DNA of 64,000 nucleotides from Larix kaempferi (Eukaryota > Streptophyta > Pinopsida > Pinales > Pinaceae). How positions within the stretch are numbered: the first letter of the stretch is position 1; every line of letters begins with the position of its first letter. Where the stretch lies: contig BSBM01000486.1 of NCBI GenBank assembly GCA_027924585.1, positions 45,376,501 through 45,440,500 on the forward strand. Direction: 5' to 3'. The position numbers and the translations under genes were made by a program. Below the pieces are notes generated by a model. It ran no database searches and had not been told where the DNA came from. It saw nothing but the letters and a program-made list of their open reading frames with translations. Below, one piece after another: positions 37,851 to 50,100 of this stretch.

Positions 37851-38830
37851 CTTTTAATTAGTGATTTGTACTTGTTTAACTATAGATCTTAGGTAATATA
37901 CCAATAAATCACTTAATATTGTAGTAGTTTGAACATGTTAAGATTTAGATATTTTGGTCATATTTGAAATAGAATATGGGTGGAAATGATAACACTTCAT
38001 AACAAAACCACTCAAATTAGATCCAATTGACTATTATCTATTAACCTTACTAAAAATATTAATATCTAAATATTAACTTTATACCAAATGGATAAGAATT
38101 AATATATTTAAATTAAATTATATGTTGAGAGTAAACAAATATTTTATGTGCACAAAGTCAATCATTAATATTTAGATTTACCTATAGTAAATGAATATGA
38201 ATTAATGTATTTAGCTATTATCTATTTATTTACAATAAAATATCAATCATCAATATTTGGAGGTTAATTCAATATTAGTAATAAAATAAAATATTTTTCT
38301 CCAAAATAAATAATAATTAATATTTAATACATATTGCAATGTCTTAGTGGAAGATAGAAGGCTATAGATGGAAGAGGAATCATTATCATCATTAATATTT
38401 GCTTTTGAGCTCAGTAGAACACTCAAACTCTAACAAACAAAAAAACAATTAAATTTTAAAAAATAAAATAATGTATAATCATTAATATTCAACTATTTGT
38501 CAATTAGGTTTAGCCCTAGTAGTTGAGTTATGAGATTGTTGCGGTTCAAGTTCCGTTGACACTTGCTTAAGCTCTTCTAATATTACCATAGTTTAGAGAT
38601 GTTAGGATTTGATTTTTTTCTATCATATTTTAAAAAAAATGATAAGAATAATAACGCTTCATTCTACAATTACTATTACCAATTAACCTTCTATATAAAT
38701 AATTAATATTTAAATAATCCCGGTTGAGAATAATTACATTTAATTCCACAATCATTCAAATTGAAAATAATAACACTTCATTCTACAATCATTTACGTTA
38801 AACTCCATTGATTATAATCTTAAAATAATA
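37851..38830. other. AT-rich spacer with a recurring ATTAATATT motif
   Basis: Strongly AT-rich. ATTAATATT or a close variant recurs at about 38057, 38166, 38315, 38393, 38483 and 38701, and a phrase like AATAACRCTTCATTCTACAAT at about 38650 and 38768 (degenerate near 37986). This suggests old tandem or dispersed decay. No coding region. A possible SINE head at about 38505 is listed separately. Confidence 0.6.
38505..38575 (+). repeat. possible tRNA-derived SINE head
   Basis: TTTAGCCCTAGTAGTTGAG resembles a tRNA A box with one extra base, and GGTTCAAGTTC at 38543-38553 fits a B box (GGTTCRANYCC) at tRNA-like spacing. No clear tail or target duplication. Confidence 0.3.
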
Positions 38831-39312
38831 TTAATAGGGCGGGCGCACAAAGATGGTCCCCATTTTCATTGCAATGGGAGTGCACTAGCGGAAAATCAAA
38901 ATGGCGCGTACACACCTAAGGCAACGCGCATGTGCCATTAGGTTCGGTACCGAACCGAGGTGTGTGCGCATCCCTGGTGCATGCGTGCAACGGTGACGCG
39001 CACGCGCCTCTATTAAAAAAAAAAAAAAAACAGAACACAATTTCTCATTCTTCCATTTGGCCGAGCGTGTCCTCCTCCTCTGCGTGCACATCGATTCAAC
39101 CACCAAAGGAGGCCAAAGAAACTCCAAAACCACCCAACAATTCCCACAAACTCATCAACACTTCAATTAATAGGTAAATATCACGTTTTTTTTTCCATTT
39201 TATCCATTATTTGTGTCAATTTTTGTATTTTTTTTGTTTATTTAATTGTAAATAATTCCCAAATTTTGAAAACAATGAACCAATTTTCTATCAGAGATTG
39301 TAAACTGAGACA
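38831..39312 (+). promoter_or_regulatory. GC-rich upstream and leader region of the 39-kb gene candidate
   Basis: GC content rises sharply at 38831. Contains a perfect 16-bp palindrome, GGTTCGGTACCGAACC (38941-38956), CG-rich sequence, TATTAAAA near 39011, and a likely 5'-UTR intron at 39174-39294 (donor AG/GTAAATA, acceptor TTTTCTATCAG/AG). The first ATG of the long frame is 39313. Confidence 0.4.
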
Positions 39313-41903
39313 ATGAGTGAACAATATGTTAACCCCAAGTCTAGTGGAACACAAGAAAACCCAAACCTTGGACCAAATGCCGAAGAAAACCGTGAACACA
39401 ATCCAAATTCCGAACAAAACCAAAACCCCCAACCCAATTTTGAACAAGATGACCTTAACCATTATGTAAATGAAATGAGAGTGCACACTCGCAAACTTAG
39501 AAACTCAGGGGAACCATCTAGATTTTCTCTTGACACGTCAATTGAGAACACAATTGACTCCCTCATCCATGCACACCAGCAATTGACCGACATGACTCAA
39601 TTTAGAGCTAGGATGCGGGAGTACTGCTCCACGGGCATCTCCAAGGAAGCAATAAAAGATTTGAACATTACAAAAGCCCAATTATATAGTATGTTTAGCG
39701 ATCCAAAAACATGCCAACCACTGAACATTACAAAGCCACATGTCTACATGGATTGGTGTCATTACCAACCGTGGAGGGACAATTGGATGCGGAGGTGGTT
39801 CATGGTGTACGATAAACCTCCCTGCAATAATAGGGAGGTTCCACAGTACTTTCTTCACCAATTGTGGGCTTAGTTTTGCCTCGGTTTACATGTCAACTAT
39901 TTTGACATACCCGAGTTCCAGGGTGTTGGGTGTGGCTCTGCCCAAGATCGACCTGCTGCCAGGAGGAATCCACTGAGAGTGCCACTAGCTCTGAGGCGTG
40001 ACCCCAACCCCTCTCCTCAGCCACCTCAGCTACCCCACAAGCTTGATCAGATCAAGGTGGCAACGAGGAATGTTGCACGTGGACTCCTCAGACACACCTC
40101 CTTTGTAGCAGCGACTATAGTGGAGAGGTCGGGTGACCTTGATAGAGATCCAGGTGCAGGGCCTTCACGGCAAGGCCAGGATAGACCCGTGACTGATGGT
40201 AGCCATGCTGGGCATTCCAGTTCCACAGGGACAATGCCACATCTTTGTCCCCATTGTGGGCACACTTTCCCTAGCTCGATCGAGGGTTGTTATATGGATC
40301 AAGTCAACAATTTTTTTAATGTGTTTTCAATCATCCCCTGATAACTTGTAAAGTATTTTTAAAGTATTTTTGTTTGACTTAAACTATTATTTCAATGTAC
40401 AGTTACTCAGAGTTGATACACCAAGATGGGAGAATGTAGGATCTCCCAACTTGGATGCAGCAATGGCAGCTGCATCTGAAATTGTGGCACCCCACACGGA
40501 GGTATTTTCAGTACCTGACACAATATTGTTATTAATTATGTCATTTATATTAGTAAGTATTTATATTTATGGCATACACTTTGATAGTTCATACAATGTT
40601 TTTGAATATCTTGATTTCCTTGACTTGTTTAACATGTTCATAACATGCATGCATTTTGTTGTCCACAAGTGTTCCGTGACTATGGTGATCAACCACCCTC
40701 GCCTGGGATTGGCACATCACCATATATGTAGGTACAATGTGTAGTTATGAGCATGCTTTTAATTTGATTTGTTACGACTTACTATGGTTTAATTTATTGT
40801 TTGTTTACTAAATTGTGATATTACAAATGTATATGTAGGTGCCACCAGCAGCTGCATCTCCCCATTTTAGTCCTATGCATCCACCCTCTCCCATGAGTCC
40901 CCTCCCTCGCTTCCATCTAGACCCCTCCCTACATCCATCCCCTCCCTTCCATCCAGCCCCCCCCTCTCCGGCCATACTCCCCCCTCCATCCATCCTCCCC
41001 CACTCGCCCCCCCCCTTACGTCCATACATCCTCCTTAATTTATCCATGCCCCCATGTCTATCCATCCTCCCTCATTCATCCACACCCCCCCTTCCTTCTA
41101 CCTTCCCCTCTTCGTCCACAACCTCCCATTTTTCCATCCTCCTCCCTCTATGTAGGACTTCCCTCCCATGCACCATCCCTCAACATCCCCCCTAGCCCCT
41201 TTCGTTCGATACCCTCTATCATACAACCGATAGGGGTTCATCATCCACATGGTCCTCCTCCACCCCATACCAGTGTGTCTTCTCCCACCATATCATTCCC
41301 ACTTCCCACCACATTTGTGGCATCTACTCTTCCAATATCCTCATCAGTATCTTCAGTGGTTGCACCTATAGTGGTTGCCACTACATCTGATCCCCCCCCC
41401 CATCACTGCATCGGAGTTGGTTGACCGGCCATCTGCTCCACCTGCTATCCCAGAAGCGCAGCCATGTCCATCGTCAGAGGTGTTCATGGTGAGAATCAAC
41501 CTAATTTATGAAAATATTTTGATGCATTAACAAAAATTAATTTAAGCAATTATGACTTTTCAATGAAATGATTGTTGTAAATGTTGTAGGATGGAATTGT
41601 TGAGAGGCTCTGCAGATCCAGGACACTTGTCCAACATTTTCCACTCATGTCAAGGGTGATTTATTTAAGATTCGAATTCTACATTTGTTTTATAAATGTG
41701 GTAAATGTTGCAAATGCTTGAAAATGACGATATCTTATATCATTTGTTCCAGAGCCAGGAGAGATGGTCTAGTCCTAGACGGAGCAAGAGCTGAGGCACC
41801 AGTAGCTCGAAGAGTAGGAAGATTGACTTTGGATCTGCGCCTGGGAGTGACGACAGTGGTCACAATGCTTGGCAGACCATGTGTTATGTACATTAGCCAC
41901 GAT
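39313..41903 (+). pseudogene. putative spliced gene of unknown function, probably decayed
   Basis: Frame 39313-40341 is one 343-codon stretch broken once by TAG at 39871, probably a former TGG. It encodes a Q/N/P-rich N-terminus, a mid-section (about residues 75-187) rich in W and charged residues, a basic Pro-rich stretch and one C-P-H-C-G-H knuckle-like motif near residue 314. A phase-0 intron is plausible at 40303-40402 (acceptor TGTACAG), then an exon to 40501, and further acceptors at 40679, 40838 and 41752 (TTCCAG). 40839-41160 is a Pro-rich low-complexity stretch. A last segment with SKSRKIDFGSAPGSDDSG ends at a TAG near 41900. I recognise no family. Single stops and doubtful splice joins suggest a pseudogene or a gene caught in a transposon. 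Confidence 0.4.
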
Positions 41904-41935
41904 GTGGCACTTTTGTGCACTAGTTTTGATGTACT

Positions 41936-42030
41936 TTGTATCTACGACATGAGTTGCCATGTATTTTGTATCTACGGCATGAGTTGTCGCATTTTATGTA
42001 GGGCATGAGTTGCCATTGTACGTACATTGG
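41936..42030 (+). repeat. short degenerate tandem repeat
   Basis: Three copies of about 29 bp built on TTTGTATCTACGRCATGAGTTG, just after the gene candidate. Confidence 0.7.
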
Positions 42031-43968
42031 GAACCATGTTCCACTATTTGCCAGAAATTGTATATGTTTGGATGAGTTTTGTAGCCTCGATGTACATGGA
42101 TTTTCAGTTATGTGATTTATGTATCTCATTGTCTAATGTGGTTGTCTCATGTTGTGTGTATCATGATGTGATGTTGTGTAAATTTGGGTTTTACCTAGAT
42201 CTTAGAAGAGAAGTTGGATATCATAGTTCAGCTTGGTTTATCTTTCCACATGTAAAAGCTTCTAATGGTATCTATTTTAAGAAAACATTGTAAACATAGG
42301 CTAACTCAAACAAAATCATGTGTGAGAATTAATCTAAAAACAAACAGAATAAATGGATGGACAAATCACACCTCATGGCACATAAGATATATATTGGGAA
42401 CTTGAGTACTAGGAAAAGAATACTTAATAATAGAAAATGTCCATTGTTGTCAAAAGGTTAAAATGAGATCCAACATGATTTTTAATAGCTCTAAATAATG
42501 AGATCCAAAATGTCCATACTCTACATAATGAAATGTCGTCACTAGTATTTATTTTGACCATTTTGTCCACTTAAGATCATGCAACAAATTAATAACCAAG
42601 TTATGGAATCATTTCTTAATCAATTGTCATCATACAAATAGGACAACCTTGAGCACGATGTATAGCTAGCTCATTAATTCTCACTCATAGATATAGCCAC
42701 CTCCACTAAAATTTACAATTAGGACTTCCTTAATTTATCATTATGTGAAAGCGATCTAATTTTATGTAGACACGTTGACTTAAACACATGTATAGTTGAC
42801 ATTACAATAAATGACTACTATGAGGTGTATTTTTGAGGCTATATCCACCTCAACACACCAACTTGTTACCCCAATTCCCCAAATGTTGTCAAATTTTGTC
42901 TGGAAGGGATAGAGGGGTATTAGGACATCATAATTCATCTATTGGACACTCAGACACTTGTTAAAGACATTCAGGACAAGTGCATTACATCAATGGAGTC
43001 ACAAATACACCCTCATCAAGTTGCATGCATCCATTAGTGCGCCATCAACACTAGAACATGTAAGCATTACTACATGTTGGAGTAAGCTTTACTAATGTTA
43101 TGATAATATTAGGTTTTCCATCCATTGAGAAGGTTTCCATAGGTGTGCATATCCACCATATAAAAATATTCATGGTACAACCAATTTCAAACCATTACGT
43201 TTCTAAATTAGGTATCCGGTGCTAGGTACAATGGTTTTCTAGTTTTATGCACCCTTGCTATATAGATGAGAAACTATGCATATATGTGTATAGTTATTTG
43301 GATTCAAATGTATGCACATGAATATATATGTACAATGAAAATGATTTAATCTTTACATGTATTATAATTTAGGGCTAGATCTTAGGCTACATAATAGGGT
43401 TTCATTGTGATTATAATACAAACTAGGGTTTACACTACCAACTAGGGTTTTTAGGGTAGGCTCTCATGTTTCTAGGCTACGATCCAAGCTCTAGGGTCAC
43501 CATATTAATGTTTAATTCCACTATCATGACATCATTCTCACCAATACCATGCCTACTACTACAATCACCATCAATCCTCTCAATCCCACTTTGAACATTT
43601 CCCATACTTCCAAGTTAAAATTGATAGGTCTTGTTGCTAAAAGCTTTTCACTTATCTATTCACATAGACAAATCCACTCCTGTGAAAGATTTGTTGTAGC
43701 TTGGTACGTGCAAGTTCACATGCAATAACACTTGAGAGATCATTTTACCCCATGATCCATGGAAGATTCATTGGAGTCATATGAACCTCATTGTCATCAC
43801 CCCAACCATGTTCAAGATGCCAAGATCCATCCTTAGTAGACAAAACCTCATGTTGGCACCCATACCACACTCAAAGATAAAAAATTCTTTGAAAGGGCAT
43901 GTTTGGGGGTTGAGGGAATCTTGACTTTTTTATAATCACACATGAGAGGTTCTTAGAGTCAAATACAT
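42031..43968. other. unassigned spacer
   Basis: I see no coding region, LTR terminus or RNA gene. Several TAGGGTTT-like words cluster at 43394-43456 but do not form a telomere array. Confidence 0.6.
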
Positions 43969-44444
43969 TGGATATAAATAAATTCCCCAATGCCTTCATC
44001 ATCTTCATCACCATCACTATCTTCATCAATGCCTTCATCATCATCACCATCACCATGACCATCAACTTCACCACCATCACCATCATCATCAACGTCACCA
44101 TCTTCATCATCATCACCATATTCATCATCATCACCATCTCCATATTTGGATGCAAGATGGAACCATCACCATCTCCATCATCACCATCACCATCACCATC
44201 ACCATGAACCTCACCACCATCACCATCATCATCAACGTCACCATCGTCATCATCATCACCATCTTAATCATCATCACCATCTCCATATTTTGGATGTGAG
44301 ACGGAACCATGACCATCTTCATCTTCACCTCACCACCATCACCATCATCATGGTCATCTATAGGTCCCTCATCACTGTGTCCATTATCATCACCATCTTC
44401 ATCATCATTGTCATCATCTTCATCACTATCGCCATCATCATCAC
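43969..44444 (+). repeat. CAT/CAC trinucleotide microsatellite
   Basis: Imperfect CAT, CAC and TCA triplets for about 470 bp with a higher-order duplication: the phrase around 44131-44170 (CCATATTTGGATG, then GGAACCAT) recurs at about 44280-44312. Long frames here on both strands, including a His-rich one at 44146-44517, are products of the repeat. The giant element inserted at its right edge. Confidence 0.92.
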
Positions 44445-45292
44445 TGTTAACACCCATATATTTTTCTACAATATGCAGTTGAATGGAAGGAATGGAGGGT
44501 TAAATTGTACCTGGTAGTGAAAAACGAGTTAGCCTCCATTCTCTAGTACTAGGTGCTAATGGGAAATACTAAGAGGCCTAAGGAGAGCCAAATGTGCAAA
44601 AGATAAGAAAGTGTTGAAGTATAGGTGTTAATGGACGAGAAACACTCTTTATAACCTATAGTCCGCCAGTCAAATAATGGAATACTAAACATCACCAATC
44701 TACGCCATAGATTGGGTGCGGGGATCAGATCCACGACCCTATGTGGAATACCGCACAACTAAGTTGTGAGGAGGATAGGAAAAGGGTGGATGCGATGAGT
44801 TTTCCCCACCAGCCAGGGGTCAGCAGCAGAAGATGTCGCAAGGAGAGATGACAAAAGGCTTTATATAAGATTAGGAACATGAGATGGCATGAGCTGGTGG
44901 AAAGATCCATGGTTCAGAATGCGAAAGGGATGTACATCAACAACTCTTGTAGAGGATCGCATGAAGAAGTAGTGCGCTGGATAGAGAAATAGCAGATGCA
45001 ATGAAACTTTCCCGCCTGCCAGATGTCAGCCTCAGAGCCCGTCGCACGGAGGAGGAAAATCATAGTAGGGACCGCTGGGGTACATGCGAGGCCATCGTAT
45101 GGGGAAATGTGGACAAGAGGAACAACGTAGATGCAAAGTTAAACCAGATCCGATGGTAAAGAATATTTAGTGGTCAAATCAAGAGATAAAGAAGCAGCTG
45201 ATTTGATGGTAGTGAATATGACACGTGAGAAAATCGACGGCGGAGATTAAAAGACAGTATGTGAAGAAGGGCCAGGGTTATGTTGGCATGGT

Positions 45293-45304
45293 TATATATA
45301 TAAG
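45293..45304 (+). promoter_or_regulatory. TATA box upstream of the LTR ORF
   Basis: TATATATATAAG, 180 bp before the ORF start at 45483, a normal plant promoter distance. It could drive the ORF alone or the whole element. Confidence 0.55.
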
Positions 45305-45482
45305 AAAAAACCATGAGGGTTGACATTTGTTCTCGAAGATTGTCGAAGTTTGGTGGTCCCTCGGCGTGTGGCAGACGGCGAAGGCGACAGAACCTCCAGT
45401 GGCCTACTTAGAGCTTCTAAACCGACAAGTAGGGTCTTGTAACCGTCCTTTCTCTTAAAAAATTGAATCTTTAAGTCATAAA

Positions 45483-46399
45483 ATGGCAAAGGAATAGGTT
45501 TCTACTAACCATAAATCTAGGGTGGCCTTGGAATATAGGGATGCGGATTTATTTGACCCATGTCTTTGGCTATCTGTCCCGAAAATGAAAACAAAGTTAG
45601 ATGCTCTGCATGAGCAGGGTCTGGACATACATGGGGTCTATAAGTCGTCTTTTATTTTCTTTTGCCTAGACCAAGTACCCTCTTTCCCCAAGTTTGTAAC
45701 ATGGTGCTCTGTGAATTACTCCGAATCCACAAGGATAATCATGGATGCCCCCAGGTCTAAAGTTGTCTGTGTTTTAGATGCGCAAGTTGTAAAGAATTCA
45801 TTTTTTATCCCTGAGTCACAGTATCAAGAGTCGGAAATCTTTTCAAAAGAATCTTTGGTTTCCCTGTTCCGTCAAATCGCCCCGGAAATCCGTCGAACCT
45901 TCCTAGCCACATGTCTGAAACCCCATTCCAAAGTTGCAGAAAAGCCGTACCCCTTGGACATCAACCTTTTTTATGACAATTCCCAGTTGGCCTTCTCACT
46001 GCTGGCTCAATTCTTAGGTTTAGATACTGACCAACGGGTAATGGAGGTCCAACAGAGTCTACTCTTTAGGATTAGTATTTGTTTAGCAAGTTCTGACACT
46101 GGGCTCATCCCACCTCTTAAGTTGGATGAATTTTTAGCAGAAAGAATGCATGTATAGTTGGAAAAATTCTTGAATACTAGATTTTTCAGATACCAGATGC
46201 ATCTTATGAAGGTGATCCTGTATAGTAATGCGGAAAGCATGCATTTTCGCCCTTTGTTGGAGACAAATGCTTTATTGGACAATGTGTTTGATTATTTTAA
46301 CAGTGTTTTACCTCTTGTGTATAAAGTCATTTTTGGGGAGGGACTGCTGAGAGTACTACCTGAGATGAAGTCAATGATGCAATTAAAGGATGAAGTAGC
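45483..46399 (+). pseudogene. LTR-resident ORF, N-terminal part
   Basis: Starts at ATG 45483 (M-A-K-E, then TAG at 45495). The frame runs to the copia insertion at 46400 with one more TAG at 46155; about 305 codons. It reads as a folded globular protein: DADLFDPCLWLSVPKMKTKL near the start, PEIRRTFLATCLKP in the middle, then NSQLAFSLLAQFLGLD and LPLVYKVIFGEGLLRVLPEM. I recognise no domain; it is not Gag, protease, RT, RNase H or integrase. The copia insertion splits it near codon 306, and it resumes in frame at 53671. Ogre elements have an extra ORF upstream of gag, but outside the LTR, so homology should be tested, not assumed. Confidence 0.72.
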
Positions 46400-47003
46400 T
46401 GTTAAATTTTGAGCATTAATTCACAATACTCTAGGATCTTTACTGAGAGAATAACATGTACAGTATATCAATGCATAACAATCATAATAAGCATGACAAG
46501 CATCACAAGAATCAAAAACATGAGAGACAAGGGACACGGAGTTTCCGTGGGGAAAACCCTAAGGTGAAAAACCCCACAACTTCCTCAGAGATAGAGAGAG
46601 GAATGGCTCAACCAAAGTACAACCAAAATACACTGAGATAGTCTCCTAGTAGCAGATGATCCTCCTCCTCACTAGTGCACCACTTTCTGAGTGAGAAAAG
46701 TGTGAGTTTCTGAGTGATCAAATAGAGATCTCCCGATCTCTATTTATACTTAACCTGTTTTCCCAGTTACACTATGGGGCCGACTTGTCTAGCTAGGTAC
46801 ATCCACCTTATAATATATATTTCAGGGCCGACCCCACACATGGTGGTCTAATAACCCATCGGCAAGTACCCACACTTGCGACACTTGTCAATACACATGA
46901 CGACACTTTCTTATAGAGGAATAACACATCTCTTATAAGGGTACAATAAATATATATGAAATAAATAGATGAAATACATTCCGAAGTTACATATACATCA
47001 ACA
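46400..47003 (-). repeat. 3' LTR of nested copia, 604 bp
   Basis: On the plus strand it begins TGTTAAATTTT and ends ATCAACA. Carries TATTTATA at 46741-46748 (a TATA box on the minus strand) and 13 bp absent from the other LTR. Confidence 0.95.
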
Positions 47004-47013
47004 CTCCCTCTTA
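47004..47013 (-). other. polypurine tract of nested copia
   Basis: Minus-strand TAAGAGGGAG adjoining the 3' LTR. Confidence 0.75.
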
Positions 47014-47242
47014 ACTAAGAAGGTATTTCTTGACACAAATTTGCTAGACAAGTCTTCTTCTCGGGATCATCATCATTGATGCATCGTCACTGCTGCTGCT
47101 ATCTCAACCAATCTTTGAATCTAATCATCATAGGAAGTTCTACAGAGCCAGTCCTTTTTCATAATGGATGTAGGCCCACCACCTACAGGTCTTTATCACT
47201 GGCTATACTGTGGAATCCTTAGGACTTATTACGTGTGTCACA

Positions 47243-47812
47243 AAACCTCGAAAGAGCATCCCAGGATGTCATGGGTGCACAACTCCGACCTGTAGGATCT
47301 CCCAGGGCCATATTATATGTGACCTCACCACAAAACCTCGCAAGAGCTTCCCAGGATTTTACGAGCACGCAGCTCTACCTATAGGATCTCCCAGGGACAG
47401 ATTACATGTGGTCACCACAAAACCTCGCAAGAGTATCCCAGGCTATTACAAGCACACAGCTCTACCTATAGGATCTCCCAGGGACAGATTATATGTGGTC
47501 ATGGAAAAACCTCGCAAGAGCATCCCAGGACTTATTATGGGCACACAGCCCAACCTATCGGATCTCCCAGGGATAGATTATATGCCATAGGAAAAAACCT
47601 CGAAAGAGCATCTGCCAGATATCCCAAGGCCATATTATATGCCATAGGAAAAACCTCGAAAGACTATCTACAGATCTCACAGGGCCAGATTATATGTCCT
47701 CCCAGAGCAAAACCTCGAAAGAGCATTTTCCAGATATCCTAGGGCCAGATTACATGCCATAGGAAAAACCTCAAAAGACTATCTGCAAATCTCCGAGGGC
47801 CAAATTATATGC
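47243..47812 (-). repeat. tandem array 1 in copia 3' region
   Basis: Eight units each starting AAACCTCRMAAGA on the plus strand, at 47243, 47333, 47420, 47507, 47595, 47651, 47710 and 47766. The first four are about 88 bp, the last four about 57 bp, so a shorter variant arose and was itself amplified. Not coding. Confidence 0.93.
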
Positions 47813-47829
47813 TCATCTACACAACCTGT

Positions 47830-48440
47830 TCCATGACCATAAAGTATCAACCTGATACTCACCATACATCATCTTGATGTACACATGATCATCTTGATCA
47901 TCATCACTGCAACATCCTGCTGCATATCATCTGGAGCAACATCTTGAAGCTTGTCATCCATGATCATCTTGATCATACAATGCATCTACATGATGCATAC
48001 CAAGTATCTACCTGATACATATCATCATACATGATCCACCTGATCATACAATGTATCCACCTGATACATACATAGATACACAATGCATCTAACTGATATA
48101 TATCATCATACATGATCTAACTGATCATACACAGTATCCACCTGATACATATACAGATACATGGTTCAAGCATCCAACATGATGCATATACAAAATACAT
48201 ACAAATGATCCAACCAATCATATCCAACATCCAACATGATGCATACATACATATACATATAAATGATCCAACTGATCATATCCAGCATTGAACATGATGC
48301 ATACAAATACATATAAATGATCCAACTGATCATATCTAGCATCCAACATGATGCATACATATACATATAAATGATCCAACTGATCATATCCAGCATCCTC
48401 CTGATTCATATATAGAGCAGTAATTGGAGCATCGTCCTGA
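47830..48440 (-). repeat. tandem array 2 in copia 3' region
   Basis: Repeats of 54-58 bp around ATGATCCAAC (48205, 48263, 48317, 48371), with TGATACATA and TGATCATAC phrases from 47850 on. Repeated Met-Tyr-rich frames on the minus strand reflect the array. Confidence 0.9.
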
Positions 48441-48525
48441 TGCTCATCATCCAACGCTTACATCCACAACCATGTGAAGGATCCTCCTTCCAACATGCTT
48501 GGAATGGCTTCTGCAAATGTGTCCA

Positions 48526-49240
48526 TCACTTCTTCCTCAAAGTGTCATCAATCTGAAGAACACCAAGCCTCTCTCTGAAGTATTCGAACTTCACTCTGGC
48601 TAATGGTTTCGTTATCACATCTGCAATCTGCTTGTCTGTCGCAACATACAGGAGCTTCACTGCTCCTCTCTGCACCATATCCCTGATATAGTGATATTTG
48701 ATCTCTATGTGTTTTGACCTGTCGTGAAACACTGGGTTCTCAGAAAGCTTCACACAAATCTGGTTATCACAGAAGATACCAGTAGCATCCAATGGGAGAT
48801 CAAATAACTCGGACAGTAGCTTCCATAGCCATACTGCCTCACAACCCTGCTAAACCAAGAGATCACACTAATCCCATACTGAAGCAATACCCAGATGTGC
48901 TCTTCCTATCTGCAGCACTGCCTGCCCAATCTGAATCAAAATAACCATGCAGGTTAAACTTTTGATTCAGTTCATACTTGAGCCCATAATCAACTGTACC
49001 CTTCAGGTACCTCAGAATATGCTTTATAGCAACCAGGTGAACACTCCTCAGATCCGTCAGGAACTGGCTCAATGTGTTCACTGCAAAGCAAATATCTGGT
49101 CTCGTGTTCGTCAGGTACATCAAGGACCCAATCATCTGACGATACATAGAGACATCAACCAGCTCAGATGAAGCATCACAAAGAAGCTTCAGATTCGATG
49201 CCATAGGTGTGACCATGGCCTTGCAATCCATCATCCCCAA
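48526..49240 (-). pseudogene. nested copia RNase H
   Basis: Minus strand. After the YRQMIGSLMYLTNTRPDI block (about 49140) come the RNase H signatures DSDWAGSAADRKSTSGY (about 48920-48870), FCDNQ (about 48770), DRSKHIEIKYHYIRD and the ADVITKPL ending near 48600. A TAA-like break and a TAG lie around 48853-48800. The native stop is at 48526. The family removes RNA from the hybrid. Confidence 0.88.
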
Positions 49241-50100
49241 CCTCTTCAGGATATCTACAGTATACTTCCCTTGTCCAAGGAAGATCCCATCTGTACTCTA
49301 CCACACCTCAATACCTAGGAAATAGTGCATCATCCCCAGGTCCTTCATATCAAACTCAGTAGCAAGCTTCCTCCTGTGTCTGAAATCAATCTGTCATCTC
49401 CGGTTACAAATAATTCATCCACATACAGGAGCAGAATCACAGGATTCCCTTCCTCAACCTTGTAGTAAAGGTTGGAATCCGCTTTACTCTTGGTAAAGCC
49501 CAAGCTAGATAGGAAACTGTCCATCCTACCATACCAAGTTTTGGGAGCTTGCTTCAAGCCATACAAGGCTTTCTTCAATCTGCACACATATGACTCCCTG
49601 TCATGTGTTTCGAAACCAAGTGGCTGCTCCACATATACTTCCTCTTCAACTACACCATTCAAGAAAGTAGTCTTGACATCCATCTGGTGTATTTTCCATT
49701 TCATTGCTGCAGCCAGGGAAAGTATTGTTCTGATGGAAGTATACCTGGCTACAGGTGCAAAAGTTTCTTCATAATCTATTCCCTCTTTCTAAGAGAAGCC
49801 ACGAGCTACAAATCTTGCCTTGTATTTCTCTCCATTGCCATCTGCAGCATGCTTGATTTTGTAAATCCATTTAGAAGTCACAACAGACTTCTCTTTAAGT
49901 CTTGGGACAACAACCCAAACATCATTCTTCATTATTGATTGGTATTCGTCGACCATGGAATCCTTCCATTCTTTATTTTCCATTGCTTCTTCATAACTAG
50001 AAGGTTCTTTATAAATGATGTCATAGAGTAAAGCAACATAGCTAGTATGTGATCTGGTTCTCTTCTTTGCTCTGTGTTCTTCTTCTGGAATTCCAAATAT
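49241..50100 (-). pseudogene. nested copia reverse transcriptase (degenerate)
   Basis: Minus strand: MENKEWKDSMVDEYQSI, WIYKIKHAADG, KARFVARGFS, HQMDVKTTFLNG, ALYGLKQAPKTWYG and the catalytic box reading Y-V-D-E at about 49415-49404 where copia has Y-V-D-D. Loss of the second aspartate is expected to abolish activity. TAG interrupts near 49788 and frame shifts follow at about 49380 and 50100. Confidence 0.88.

Noticed and set aside
40839-41195. Pro-rich frame as a separate gene
   Set aside because: Low-complexity CCT/CCC-rich stretch open in more than one frame; at most an exon of the gene candidate.
43394-43456. Interstitial telomere repeat
   Set aside because: Only scattered TAGGGTTT words, no tandem array.
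44146-44517. His-rich frame of 123 codons
   Set aside because: Product of the CAT/CAC microsatellite; the other strand and frames are equally open.
45300-45482. A short LTR ending before the ORF
   Set aside because: No tRNA-complementary sequence or CA terminus with matching inverted repeat there, while both occur at 57155-57187.
47243-47812. CRISPR-like array
   Set aside because: Units vary in length, the whole unit repeats rather than a short repeat with unique spacers, and it lies inside a plant retrotransposon.
48166-48454. Repetitive Met-Tyr-rich minus-strand frames
   Set aside because: They lie in tandem array 2 and repeat with its period.
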